The notes beneath the pieces were generated by a model that saw only the letters and a program-made list of their open reading frames with translations, was not told the DNA's origin and did not search any database. Positions 35,570 to 46,527 of a DNA stretch of 64,000 bases are shown piece after piece. Origin of the DNA: Oscheius tipulae (Eukaryota > Nematoda > Chromadorea > Rhabditida > Rhabditidae); contig JASJZH010000001.1 in NCBI GenBank assembly GCA_037178975.1, positions 7,796,501 to 7,860,500 of the forward strand, written 5' to 3'. Positions within the stretch are counted from its first letter, which is position 1, and each line of letters opens with the position of its first letter. A program made the position numbers and the translations under genes.

Positions 35570-35632
35570 GGATTTTTGAGTTGTAATCGGAGCTCTAACC
35601 GACTGAGCCATGCGGGCAAGTTAGCTGAATTT
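35570..35632 (-). repeat. Degenerate tRNA-like sequence
   Basis: On the minus strand 'gcccgcatggctcagtcggttagagctccgatt' has good D-arm structure, but the 3' half does not restore the acceptor stem. It is likely a tRNA fragment or SINE head. This description quotes only the D-arm region; the 5' stem is GCCCGCA. Confidence 0.45.
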
Positions 35633-38299
35633 TCGCAGAAAATACATGACATTAGATTATATGCACTTTCATGGAGATGATACGCAACCTTAGGCTCGCT
35701 CTAAAGTGTCAGACCGGAATCTCAGCCAATACTCCTAGCAATCCCAGCATATAGCCGTAGAATAGCTGGGAGTTTTCGAAAAGTCTATTTGAAGAACCAT
35801 TCGATCGAGAACGAGTAAACAAAAACGTCCAATGATCGGTCTATCTTTTGTGGAAGATGTTGTTCTGATGTTCCTGTTTTCCAAAAAGAGTCAATGCCAG
35901 GAAAAGGGACAGAAAAACAAAAAGATTCAGCTATATTTTTACCCACAGGTGGTCCTTTTACACGAAAAGATTCTGTTTACATCACGAGCTGTCTCGAATT
36001 TTTGACTAATCCCATGACATTTTCTCGATGGGTCAATGGATGAAAGATTCATGAAGAATAGGAGTCACAAACGCAAAGTCATCTGGGATAGGAGTCACAA
36101 ACGCAAAATCAAAAGCAAGTAGCTTTCTGTCCCCTTGAGTTCCCACCACCCACCAGCAGAGGATGTAACTGGAACCTCAAACATTAGGAGAGAGTGGGCC
36201 AGGGTGAGGTACTCACTTTGAATGATGTCCTCATGAAACCTTCAAAAGATTCTTGATATAATTGCACCCCAGCTTGAGTTCTACAATTTTCCAAAAGAGG
36301 AATGGAGTTAGGAAACTGGGGACGTAAGACAGAACAACTCGTTTAGTTCCCGAAAAAGAACCAAAGCGGGAGGAGAAAAATGAACCGGAAAAGAAGCTCC
36401 CGCTCGCGCAGCCGGCCGACTCGATTCTGGCTGCCGGGTTTTGTTGTCAGCTGATCGTTGGCGGCAGGCACGCAGAGAGGGCGCGCCCTCTGGAGGGAGC
36501 AGGCAGGCAATTATTGCCAGCCACACGCACGAGGTAGTAGACACCACAACCAAACAGCTGGGGAAAAACGAGTCACACGTCCCAACTTTTCAGAGACTTT
36601 CCCCTAAATCAGGCGACCTCAACCACAGGGCCATTCAGAAGGAAAGACGGGAATGTTTTACAGCTCGCTCGATTCTGGAGATTGGTTCCATAGAAGAGCT
36701 ACAAGTTTGCGGCCTGCAGCGGTTCTAAAGATGAAAACAGAAAGAGAAAGGTAGCTCAGTGTATATAGTTTGCATTTTACTCTCCTGGAGATGTCTGGAG
36801 TTGATCTGGACTAGAAATCACATGAGGATACTAATCTCGGGCATAGCGGGCAGGTGACTGAACTTCCACCGGGGATGCTTATTCCCAAAGTGGGGTGTTC
36901 GGCCCAGGAAGTGGATGTTCAGTCCCATGACCACGGTGACTATTCCTGTCGACTATTCTATGGGAACGGTCTTATTTTACAATCGAGAACGTTAAACAAC
37001 CTCCAAAGTCTAAAATTGTATTTCAGTCTCGAAAAGATGTATACTTTCATAGCGACGCTAAGCAGTTAGGATAGGAGATATACTCATTTGTCAAGACAAA
37101 CATTGTTCACATAATGTGAGAGAGTAAAGGGAGATTGCAGAGGGAAATAGGTATTGTCTTATAGGAATAACTGAGTTTATAACATTCAAGGCTGTGCCTA
37201 CTTGCCGGGAGGTCTAGTAGCAAACTGTAGTGAGAGCTATGCTCCACTCAGTTAGCTAGATCTGACTCTCGCTACGTGAGTTTACCGCGGCTTTGGTCAT
37301 ATCAGTTTAGGTTTTTTTTTTCAAAGTTTATACATATAGCCGGCGAATCAAAACTGGGAAATATAATGTAATTCCTCCCCAATTAGCGATTGATAGGCTC
37401 TGTCACTTCGAGGAAGAACCCTAGCCAACAGCCAACTATTCAAATAGACAGTAGATAGTTGTTTGACTCTTCAACGAGCTCCATTATGGTCAGATGTGAA
37501 TGGATCCTGTACAAAAGAAGGTAGTTATCACAGTTCCAAGGCTTGACAGTATGCTCACGCTTCCGCCATTTGTCCTGACTGACTTGTTCAGTACCTTTTA
37601 TCTGGTTGTGCTTCCCAGTTCAGTCTCTGTTGTGACTAGGAGCAGTCTTTAGAAGTGAAACGATGTTTCATCCGGTAAGTACGAGACAATACGGGTGGGA
37701 CTCTTTAGTCTAATTCTTTGCGAAGCTGATATACATTTTCTGGCGAACACAGTTACTGTATGTGAAGGAAGGTTCTCGAAAGTCCAGAGAAAGTGGCTGT
37801 AGCTAGGAATGAGAACAAGTTCTAATGCCACACTCGTCTGATTGATAGCAGTCAGATCAGCTGCTCCTTTTGGAATGCAATGGACATTTTCCTTCGCGTA
37901 CAACATATTGTCACCTTTCCTCGGCCAATTTTCTAAGGCATCATGTCTCGCTCTCCCCAAAAGATCTTTCTCGATCGGGTACACTCGTTCTCACGGTCTC
38001 CCATACTTGTTTTCCTTCTCAGTAATACCTATTACGTAGATACTCGAAAATTCTGTCGTAAGCGATCATCTAAAAGTACTCATTCGGTCGCCGCAAATAA
38101 CAGAACACTCATTTTGAGTCGTGTTTCTAATTTTGGCCATGGTTGGTTTTTGACGAAGAAGTGTGACCTCCGAGAGATTGTTTTCACGTCATTTTGTCGA
38201 CCAATGATATTTTTTGGAATTTGCCAAAGCTATATTGTCATAATCACTTCAGTGGAATGGTTTGTTCAAAAATAGGAGGTCGCTACCGCAACTTATTTG

Positions 38300-38401
38300 T
38301 TTCCCTGGCGGGGCCCGTTTATAACGCAAGCATTAGATACTCAGCCAAGTTTAAGGGGTTACTGCCTCACTTTGACTTGAATGTGGGTCCTGTCACGAAA
38401 C
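38300..38401. repeat. MITE, family A
   Basis: Left 'tggcggggcccgtttataa', internal 'tactcagccaagttt', right 'tgggtcctgtcacgaaa'. It matches the copy at 55806 in the same orientation. Confidence 0.7.
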
Positions 38402-40009
38402 GAATAGACTATAGTCTGTTCAGCCGCAAAGTTGAAAAACAGCCCTTTTTTTCAGTCGTGACGGGACCTGTGTCAACGTGGCTACGTTGAATACACAGCC
38501 AAGCAGGCAACGTTTTTTCGCCTTTTCCTGAAAGTTGCTTTCACTGTATTCAACGTAAACATGTTGTATATTCGAATATGCAGTCAAAGTAGGTTCCATC
38601 ACAATAGAAAAGTAGGACTATTTTTCAACTTTGCGGCTGAACAGGCTATGATAGGGTTTCTTCTTGGCATGTTCCAACTGATATCCGTTCTTAGTTCTAC
38701 CTGAGTGAGAAAACTTGCGAGTCTCTCTCAGAAACCTGAAACTTCTCGAGTTTCACTTTTTGAGCCGCACGGTCACGGCAAACGAAAGTAGGATTCGTTT
38801 ATCAAAAAGAAATCGCGAGCGTATGGGTTTTCACATAAGGCGCTTCGATCTCACGAGACCTGTGCGATCCAAACTGTTATTACAGTCTCCGCCTACAACA
38901 ATAGCCCAGTAAAGCGAGTGAATTCCACTGTTTTGGCCTAGCTTTACCTTCCTCTTGTCGTTGTCTCCCAAAATTACTACCTCATTTTAGCCGCATACTC
39001 TTCTCCCCTCTCTCTTGGCTCATTCTTCCCACACTCGAAGCTCGCTCGTCGTTCGTTCACCCCCTCTGCTACTCACTTCACTTGTAGTCTTGAACCTGAC
39101 CTTCTTCAGTCACCTTTCTACATATTCAAAAATCTCTTTTGGATTCTGCGGAAACGAGGAAATGCGATTTGGCGCGTCGACTCGGGCCCGTGTTGCGTCC
39201 CCCCCTCCTTCCCATGTTGTTTTCTGCAGGCCCCCTTCCTTTCCTCGAAAAGAGCCTCTTCTGGACCACTTTTTGCCACCTCAAAACGAAGTGGACTCCC
39301 CTCCCGATTCTTGTTTTTTTCCCTCTGATTTATGGCTCATTACTCGCCCCGTTTCCACGACTATAGATTCAGAAGAGGAGGTGAGATGGATTATGTTCAA
39401 GTGCAGCAAGTTAACGGAACTCTCGACCCGACACAGGAATTCATTATGAGGTGGGATATCTTTTTTAATTGATACTTAATACTAAACCGATTTCGAAATA
39501 TTATTACCGTCTCGAGAATCGCGGGGCAAAACATATTTGCCGGGAATCACGAGTCAAGATTGCTGAGATTGGAGTGACTGATCAGAGAGAGAGAGAGAGG
39601 CAAACGAATTGAGTTTTTCACATAGGTTGCAGCACTGGCTTTCATTTTTGAGTTATTTATCTCTTCTATCTAAAGCGCGATGGTTTCTGTGGCGGACCCT
39701 GTTTGGATGTTTGTTTGTCCGTGGCCACACACCAGAAGCGATAAATTATCCTACCTTTACAATTTGCAAGAGGCTTCTGCGACACAAGTCAACTCTAATA
39801 TGGAATAACGCTTGATATTTTTTTTGTGGACTTTTCTGTCAAGCGCTATCCCTTAGTATCATTCCTTACCTTTGTCCTTCCGTTTGTCCGCACAATTGTC
39901 TGTCGAACCCTGTCAGCACTAATACCTAAATTCTGACAAGTCCTTTCCCTTGACAAAATCTACTGGCCATACAATTTCGCTGTGACCAATTCGATTCACA
40001 TCAGTTCTG

Positions 40010-40302
40010 ATGTCTACTAATACAATGAGAAAGTCAGTTATCCTAGTTTAAAGATCACCCAGACCCATAACCATCGAGAAAATCACACGTTTCGAGACCG
40101 AATCTTCAACTTCCTTGTTTTCAGCCTACTCCTCTTCGTCATAGTCGCAGTAGCCCTGACAGGAATCTGCTCCCTTCTTCTATGGTGCTATTTGTTCGTC
40201 ATATTTGGACATAAGAAGTCGAAACAGAGCAAAAACAGGCAGGGTTCGAGGACAATCAAAAACCTTGATCCTCTTTCCAGAAGTCGGGAGGAGTTTGTTT
40301 AG
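40010..40302 (+). CDS. Possible 66-aa single-pass membrane protein
   Basis: Two exons (40010-40032, 40125-40302) join to 201 nt. A short N-terminus is followed by a hydrophobic helix ('LLLFVIVAVALTGICSLLLW') and a basic tail ending in 'LSRSREEFV'. Splice sites AAA|GTCAGT and TTTTCAG are good. No homology is recognised, and the first exon is tiny, so the start is uncertain. Confidence 0.38.
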
Positions 40303-40687
40303 ACGCGACTTCCACTTCTCACTTGACTACAAGATAACGGGCCAAAACAAGAATTTTCTCAGAACTGTTTTTGATTACTGTAATGAAAGTGTGACAGTCC
40401 AAAGGATCCATTTTAATGCTTCACTATCACAGCTGTCCCTTCGGGTTTTTACCGAAACTGTCGACATCGATTTCAGATTTTCATATCTTGAACTATTCAT
40501 CCCCGCCAAACACTAGTTTCTGGCTCGGACGTCCAATTTGTGGTTAGACCGTTTTCTTCTTCTCTCGTTCCTGGCTCATCCTCTGTTTAGCCATAGTACT
40601 AATGAATCCTTTACCCAGGCAGACTGAGTCAACATAAACAATTTGACCCCTTAAAACGAAGCAAAACAACTATCTTTCCGGTCAGCA

Positions 40688-40967
40688 ATGCGCCCTCTCT
40701 TACTTTTCTTTTTACTATTAGCCGTCGTCAGCTGCCAAATAACAGTACAAGTACCTACCTTAGAGGCAAAATTGAAACAAATAAGAAAGAAGATCAACAA
40801 GAAGTTCGGATGCACCGTATCCTGTAAAATGAGAGTATGTTACACTTGAAATATGCCTCAATATAGATTTTTAGAGCTGTAAAGGCGGTCGTAAGGAAGG
40901 CGGAGTTTGCCACTGTTTTAAATGTGAGCCTAATACTGGGCCATTTTTGGAAACAGTATATGTTTGA
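40688..40967 (+). CDS. ABF-like CS-alpha-beta cysteine peptide (putative antimicrobial)
   Basis: Exons 40688-40834 and 40875-40967 join to 240 nt (79 aa). A 17-18 residue signal peptide precedes a Lys-rich segment and a cysteine core. The core spacing is C-x3-C-x4-C-x9-C-x-C-x2-C ('CTVSCKMRSC' then 'GVCHCFKC'). Nematode ABF peptides share C-x3-C-x4-C and C-x-C-x2-C, but have two more cysteines. Here the first and one internal Cys are absent, leaving six. The cationic charge fits a secreted antibacterial peptide, which is an inference from the pattern. AATAAA follows the stop within a few bases. Confidence 0.65.
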
Positions 40968-41039
40968 AAAATAAACAATTCTGAACAGAATTCCTACTCA
41001 AAGGCGAAGAAATCTGTCCTTAGGTGGTTTTGGCAGGCC

Positions 41040-41111
41040 GCCACGTTAGCTCAGTGGTAGAGCGTTGGACTTTTAATCCAACGGTCAAGGGTTCGACCCC
41101 CTTACGTGGCT
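41040..41111 (+). tRNA. tRNA-Lys(TTT)
   Basis: A full cloverleaf: acceptor stem GCCACGT/ACGTGGC, D-arm GCTCAGTGGTAGAGC, anticodon stem TTGGA/TCCAA with loop CTTTTAA (anticodon TTT), and T-arm AAGGGTTCGACCCCCTT. There is no intron. A second, inverted copy lies at 49634-49705. Confidence 0.95.
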
Positions 41112-41171
41112 GAAAAACTTTTTGTGCTTCCTCTCAGTTTTTTTTGCGTTTTTTTTTGGTGAGAAGATGCG

Positions 41172-41781
41172 ATGCTAGCAGCACCAAATTGGAAAGGCGT
41201 CGCTTCTGAAGGCGAAACTTCTTCACCGTTTCCATTCTCCAACGCACAGTCATTCAATTCATTCTGTTCGTTATCGTCTTCAAGAATGGACTCTCAATTT
41301 GCTTCCAATAGAAACAACACTTTCCTGAACAGCTACATAGGTCGTTGTGCTGCTGTCTCTCCCACAATTCCTCCAGGATTCGAAGGAACTCATCCCGAAA
41401 CTCCTGTCCACCTCCCTTCCTACCACTTCCAACCGATTCATTCCTATCCCTACATGGTCGGTTTCTTTTGCATCAAGATTAAATAGTTTCTAGGCCCCGC
41501 TACCTCAGTACTATGTTCCTCAAATGACCCATCCTTCCTTTTACCAAGAACTTTCCTACCCTGTCTCTTCCGAAGTCGGCTTCAGAGAGGACAAGCCAGC
41601 TGAAGAGCCACGAATCCGTCCATTGATGTCCTCTCCACCAGAGAAGAGACGACCTACTGGTGACGAGATGAGACGCTTCAAAAGAGCTTACCGTCGTGTT
41701 CCCTGCAATCCGGACGCCGCCTTCACTGGAAGCCCCAACTACTCTCACGGGATGGCTCCAGAATTTACTGGTTTCCACTAA
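41172..41781 (+). CDS. Unknown 190-aa protein, copy 1 of an inverted pair
   Basis: Exons 41172-41456 and 41494-41781 join to 573 nt. There is no signal peptide. The N-terminal half is rich in Ser, Pro, Phe and Asn; 'HLPSYHFQP' and 'SYPYM' precede the splice. The C-terminal half contains 'EKRRPTGDEMRRFKRAYRR' and ends 'PEFTGFH'. I recognise no domain. Conservation of both exons in the inverted copy argues that it is a real gene. Confidence 0.68.
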
Positions 41782-42027
41782 TAGGCGAAATAAAATGCTA
41801 GTTCAATTAAATGCTGTACTCGAACTTGAGAACTGGCAAATCTCTTGTCCCCACGATTGTCTATCTTTTCAAGCTTAACCTGTGTCCAATCAAAGTACAA
41901 TCTCTTGTCCTAGTTTAGCAAACGCTTGCAAGAGAAACGATCTCGATGAGTTGTCAGTCTTATCAACTTGTTTAGTGCTTCCTCTTAGGCACACTCATGC
42001 AACTGCTACTGATACGGGGCGTTCGGG

Positions 42028-42035
42028 TATAAAAG
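42028..42035 (+). promoter_or_regulatory. TATA box of the kinase gene
   Basis: TATAAAAG, 31 bp before the ATG at 42066, which implies almost no 5' UTR. Confidence 0.6.
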
Positions 42036-42065
42036 ACAGCCTTTATCACAAAATAAGACTTTTTC

Positions 42066-45000
42066 ATGGCTTCGATCAGGTATGCTACTTCTCAACCGAT
42101 CAACACACATTACAGGGACTGGTGGAGGCTTGGTGTTTTGCTTGAAGACACGTTGGATGGCTGCAAAAAAGATGAGATTGTTTACGTGATGGACAATATT
42201 GCGGATCACCGTGTGTTTATGTTTGTAGAGCGGAGTTACACCGGTATGGATGTCCTGGCAAGTGATATGTCACTTATGGATAAGGCTCTGAAACAAGGAG
42301 AAGAGGGAGATTTTGTTGTTGTGATTCCGAAGAACAGAAAGATTACCATCCTCCCCAAAAACTCGGCGCGAATTGTGAGACCTTTAATTAAAATCTATTT
42401 CCTTTACAAGTTCAGATGGAAGTAGATGAATGGAAAGAGCGACTTCTGTCACTGATTGACAACTCGGAGATCTCAGAAAAGGTATATATATATAGTCGGT
42501 TCGGGAACGGGGTTGACTGGAGGCATACTGTAGATTTTTGCCCCCCGGGACCCGCCGCGCCAGCCCTTTAACATTTGGCAGCGGATCCCACTGCGAAAAT
42601 CCGCTGCCGGATGTTAAAGGACTGGCCCGGCGGGTCCCGCGAGAAAAACTCAACAGTATTCCGTCAGTCAACCCCGTTCCTGGACAGACTATATAATGTT
42701 TTACTGAATCGATCGTTTTAGGGCAGAGGATGGGAAACACTTAGCAGTCTGTTTACAGTTATCCATCAAGCCCAGTCGACTTATATTGAATCCATATTAA
42801 ATCAAGTTTCTCATGACGTTATAGACCTAGTTAGTTTATTCTAACAATATTCAGAAGTCTGGTTCAGCTGAAACAGTTCCAAGCCGTTCCGTCAGAAAGG
42901 TTCAGCCAAACTACTGACATATTGAAAACAATTTTTGAAACGACATATGAACTGATGTTTATGAGAATCCTAGCAGCTTTCGAGTTTGAAAGAGACAAAA
43001 ATGAAAAGAAGGCTTTTTCCGAGAACGTTGTACAACAATTGCAAGTAAGTAGTATCAGAGATTTTCAACAAATGTTAGGCTCTTTTTCTGCAATTCAAAG
43101 CGGAGCTGGATGAAAACGAACGTCTCTACATTGACTCAGATGTTTTTCGGGTATGTTCCGCCTAGTCCTAACTGCCTAAAAGTCAGTGTTTGTGCGTCTG
43201 TCTGAGGCCAGGTTTTATTTTCTTTTTCCAGAGATATACCTACAGTAAAGAAAAATTTAAAAAATATAACACCCAAATTCCTGGAAGAAAACACGAAAAT
43301 ACTGTAAAACCTCTAATATAAGCATCCCTTACGTAGAAAATACGTATTCGCGTTTTTCGGCGTCAAGAGGACTTTTTTCGACTGTCTGATATTCTTTTTT
43401 CGACTTTCTGATATTCTGCAAAGTTGTAGCTCGTGATCTGCTCGCAAATTATTTTGCGTGCACAATAATTGTTGGCAAGTCATTAAGCAAAGTTGAGTCA
43501 GTTCGGGAGATAGCTTCTTGGCGGGAACGTTGCTCCAGTAACGGTGGCTTAACTCAAGTAATTACTTGTGTTTCATATTTTGAATCCTTTGGGACAACAA
43601 GAAGTAAGGATCTCGAAAATGTGCTGTAAAAACTTTGTAAAAACCGTAAGTTCTTCGTGTAGCACAAACTAGATGGAGTCTTCAGTGGAAAGAAACAGAC
43701 GAAGCACTGGAGGATCATCTTGTGCGCTTGATGGAGACAGGAAATCTCTATCTTCATTTTTTTCTTGTGCCAATTCTGCACAATGATGAACATAAAATCG
43801 GAGTTCTTATGAAATGTATACTGAACCAGAAAAATTACCCGGTGAGTGTCGACAGTATACCGCTGTCTCCTTATATCTGCGCTGGGGCTCTTTGTCTAAA
43901 TTACCTCGGGGGAAATCGGAGCGATCTTTGGCCCAATAGTTCAGTCGGTTTTGCGACTACCAAACAACCATTATGACTATTCGTGAAACCCTTAAAGCAC
44001 CTTCAAAAGTTGTTCGCAACATTTGTTGGTCCAAAAAATTTTCCCCCCGTTTTCACTCTCCCGCGCAACTGTACAGTCTTTTATTTTTATTTTGAACGTT
44101 TAAAATTCCCGTTGAGAAGTACTCAAAAGTGCGTCGATGACATTTTCGATGCGACGAGCCATTACTATTTTTTCGTATTTTTCGCTTTGACTCAAACAGA
44201 GGGCCTGAGGGTATAGTTCTGCCGCCTTAGAGCATCGAAAAGTCCCCAATACCAGTTCAACAGCCTATCCCTAGTCTATAAGAATATCACAACATAGTCT
44301 GTAAAATAAAACGTTGTTCTTTAACATGTTGGTCGTTGCGAGACCCAACAACACCAATCAGTATTTCCCCCAAGCCTAATTTTCGCGCTAGTTTGATATT
44401 TGAAATTTGTTGGCTGCGTATCCATTGATACATTGACGTAAAAGAACTGTCAATTCCAACGACTTACTTGAGACTGTAGCAAAATTTTCAGGCGTTGAAA
44501 CACACAGGCGTGTGCTGGTACGTGTTGCTCTATTGTCTGCAACACATTGCAGCGACAGTAAAAGTTTTTAACAAAAAAAAACAGGTAGTTCACGAACTTT
44601 TTAAAACGGTAGTGTTGACCGCAGGATATCGTCAAAGCGTTCAAAGATTCGATGAAGACTACTATGACCTACGCGACTATCCGAGTCTATCGAAGTGTAT
44701 GTTTTATCCAGACCCTATGAATTTTTTCAGTATCTTGAACCATATTTTGGAGCAATAGACTACAAAGATATGGAACAAGACATTTTATTCCCACGGTTAT
44801 GTTTTTTTCACCTGTTTTTGTTCAAGATACATGGTAAAATCGGAATCGAACAGAATTCTTTTCTTCTTTAGCGCTTCCGTTTGAGTGGCGATGATGACGA
44901 AAATCTAGAGGACGATCTAAAAGTTTTTCACGAGGCAATTCACAAGACCGAAGAGTTGCAGCAGTTGTTCAACAACGTTGAATTTAAGAAGGTTGGTCTA

Positions 45001-46527
45001 CTGAATGACTCAACATTCTCTTCAGCAACTCCGAAATCTTCTAATGCAAACTGGAAAGCTTACTTCTTCGAACGTATACCACCATTTGAATCAACTCTTC
45101 GGTCTAAGTTGGCCGCAATTTCATTCGAGAGTCATGACCGAGGTACAAAAGAGATATTGCAGAGCAAATACTCTCCAATTAGAAAACCATCTTGAATGAA
45201 GCAGAACTGGAATCAGTGGAAAAAATTCGGTCGCTTGGGATGGGTGTATCGGCAGAGGTGTATCTGTCTCGGATTCCCGACATCCCTTCTGAAATCGTGG
45301 CCAAGATATTTGAGCCGAAATTTTACAAAGACCTTGGAAATGAGCTAAGGTTACAGATGAGGGTAGCTCACACATTTAGTAGGTGCAAAAGCCTCATTTC
45401 AGCTTCAATCCCACCCTCAAGTTGCTCACATTTATGGATATATTGTGCAGAGAGGAGAGTACGTAGGAATTCTGATGGAACACTGCAAAGGTGGATCTAT
45501 GCAGGATGGTAAATAATGATGGTCTGTTTCCTTAAAAAGATTTCAGCTCTTAATGAACAAGACACCGTGATCGACGAGGCAAGAGCTCTAAACTGGCTCC
45601 GCCAAGCTGCGAGTGGACTGATGTTTCTTCGTGAAAACAATTGCATTCATCGAGATGTCAAGCCGGGAAAGTGATTCAAGAAGTTCAATCCTCTACAGTT
45701 TCCTCCTTTCAGCCTGCTTCTGAACAAACGAAGGACGAAATTGAAAATTAGCGATCTTGGAGTGACGAAAGAGGAGCGCGTCAATCGCCCCTGTCCAAAA
45801 GAGCGAATTCTCCAGCGTACAAGAAAAGCGTTCAGTATAACAGGCGTTGGTGCAGCTCTTGCATCTGAGCCAGGCATAACCGATGGCCTATGCGGGGATT
45901 GTGGAACACCTGGCTACCAAGCACCAGAGATTGAAGAAGGCGAAGAAAAGGCCACGCCTGCTGTCGACGTGTTCAGTCTTGGTCGCACCATCTGGCAACT
46001 AGTTTATAGCCGGTAAAACTATTTTTTAACACGGCAATCTTTCTAAGGCCGCCTACGGATAAACTTGTGGACGATACCTGGGGAGCAAATCAAGGAACCA
46101 CGACAGACATTTATCAACACAAGTTCCAGCCATCTGATGAACTGAAAAACTTGGCTTTAAGGTAAGTCGCTCTTTCCTTTTTGATAGGAACCGTATCAGC
46201 AATTGTTGAAGGCGGACAGAGTTGTGGCATAAGGATTTAATTTCCAGAATGATGAGCCCATTGAAAGAAGACAGACCAAAGATGAGGGAAGTCTATCAAC
46301 AATTGACGGAAATGCAGGCGGAAGACAAGAACAGAGTGACGAAGATCGCTTCCACATCGCCTGTAGTTTTGGGACGACCATCAACGAGATCGGAAGACGT
46401 TATAAGAGAAATAGTACGACGACTAAAACGAAGTCCAACTACAAAGAGACGTGAGGGCAGGTTTGGTGGGTTTGACTCAAATGGATATACTCCCATGGCT
46501 ATTGTGCACGACGGTCTACTCTCATGA
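42066..46527 (+). CDS. Divergent protein kinase with long helical N-terminus
   Basis: Seventeen exons (42066-42374, 42416-42481, 42722-42829, 42868-43044, 43079-43150, 43686-43841, 44492-44584, 44625-44696, 44731-44795, 44886-44991, 45026-45142, 45183-45362, 45403-45508, 45547-45670, 45713-46012, 46048-46161, 46248-46527) join to 2445 nt (814 aa). Residues 1-450 are mostly helical with no domain I know. The kinase domain follows: Gly-loop 'LGMGVSAEVYL', Lys in 'EIVAKIF', catalytic loop 'HRDVKPGN', a DLG where most kinases have DFG, an unusually long activation segment (about 55 residues), then 'GTPGYQAPE' and 'DVFSLGRTIWQL'. The catalytic residues are present, so it may be active on Ser/Thr. 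A 36-nt in-frame stretch after codon 4 could be another intron. The exon 10 acceptor (44885) is weak. Confidence 0.8.
42483..42697. repeat. Long fold-back hairpin in a kinase intron
   Basis: Two arms of about 98 bp, roughly 85% matched when inverted, surround a loop of about 12 nt. Arm landmarks: 'gaacggggttgactg' with 'cagtcaaccccgttcc', and 'gcagcggat' with 'atccgctgcc'. TATATA lies at each end. There is no coding capacity; it is probably a fold-back transposon. Confidence 0.85.
43298..43440. repeat. Element related to fold-back family C
   Basis: 'ctgtaaaacctctaatataag', 'aatacgtattcgcg' and 'ctgcaaagttgtag' echo the element at 5336. 'tgatattcttttttcgact' is partly duplicated in tandem. 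Related fragments occur near 63600. It lies in an intron of the kinase gene. Confidence 0.55.

Larger units (their letters stand above)
34378..40009. other. Gene-poor 5.6-kb region
   Basis: No coding region I can support. It holds a degenerate tRNA-like sequence (35570-35632), a short direct repeat ('ataggagtcacaaacgcaaa' at about 36058 and 36089), a MITE at 38300 and further repeat-like fragments near 38450 and 39690. An open frame at 39015-39449 has low complexity and no splice partners. Confidence 0.5.
40993..41935 (+). repeat. Left arm of a large inverted repeat
   Basis: The sequence from 'actcaaaggcgaagaaatc' to 'ctagtttagcaaacg' is repeated in reverse complement at 48795-49752. The arm includes tRNA-Lys and a two-exon gene. 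The coding parts are nearly identical. A short 3' flank (about 41785-41865) has diverged, and identity returns at 'tgtgtccaatcaaagtacaa'. Confidence 0.9.

Noticed and set aside
39015-39449. A 144-codon plus-strand open frame
   Set aside because: Composition is Ser/Pro/Phe low complexity from pyrimidine-rich DNA, with no domain, no splice partners and no promoter.
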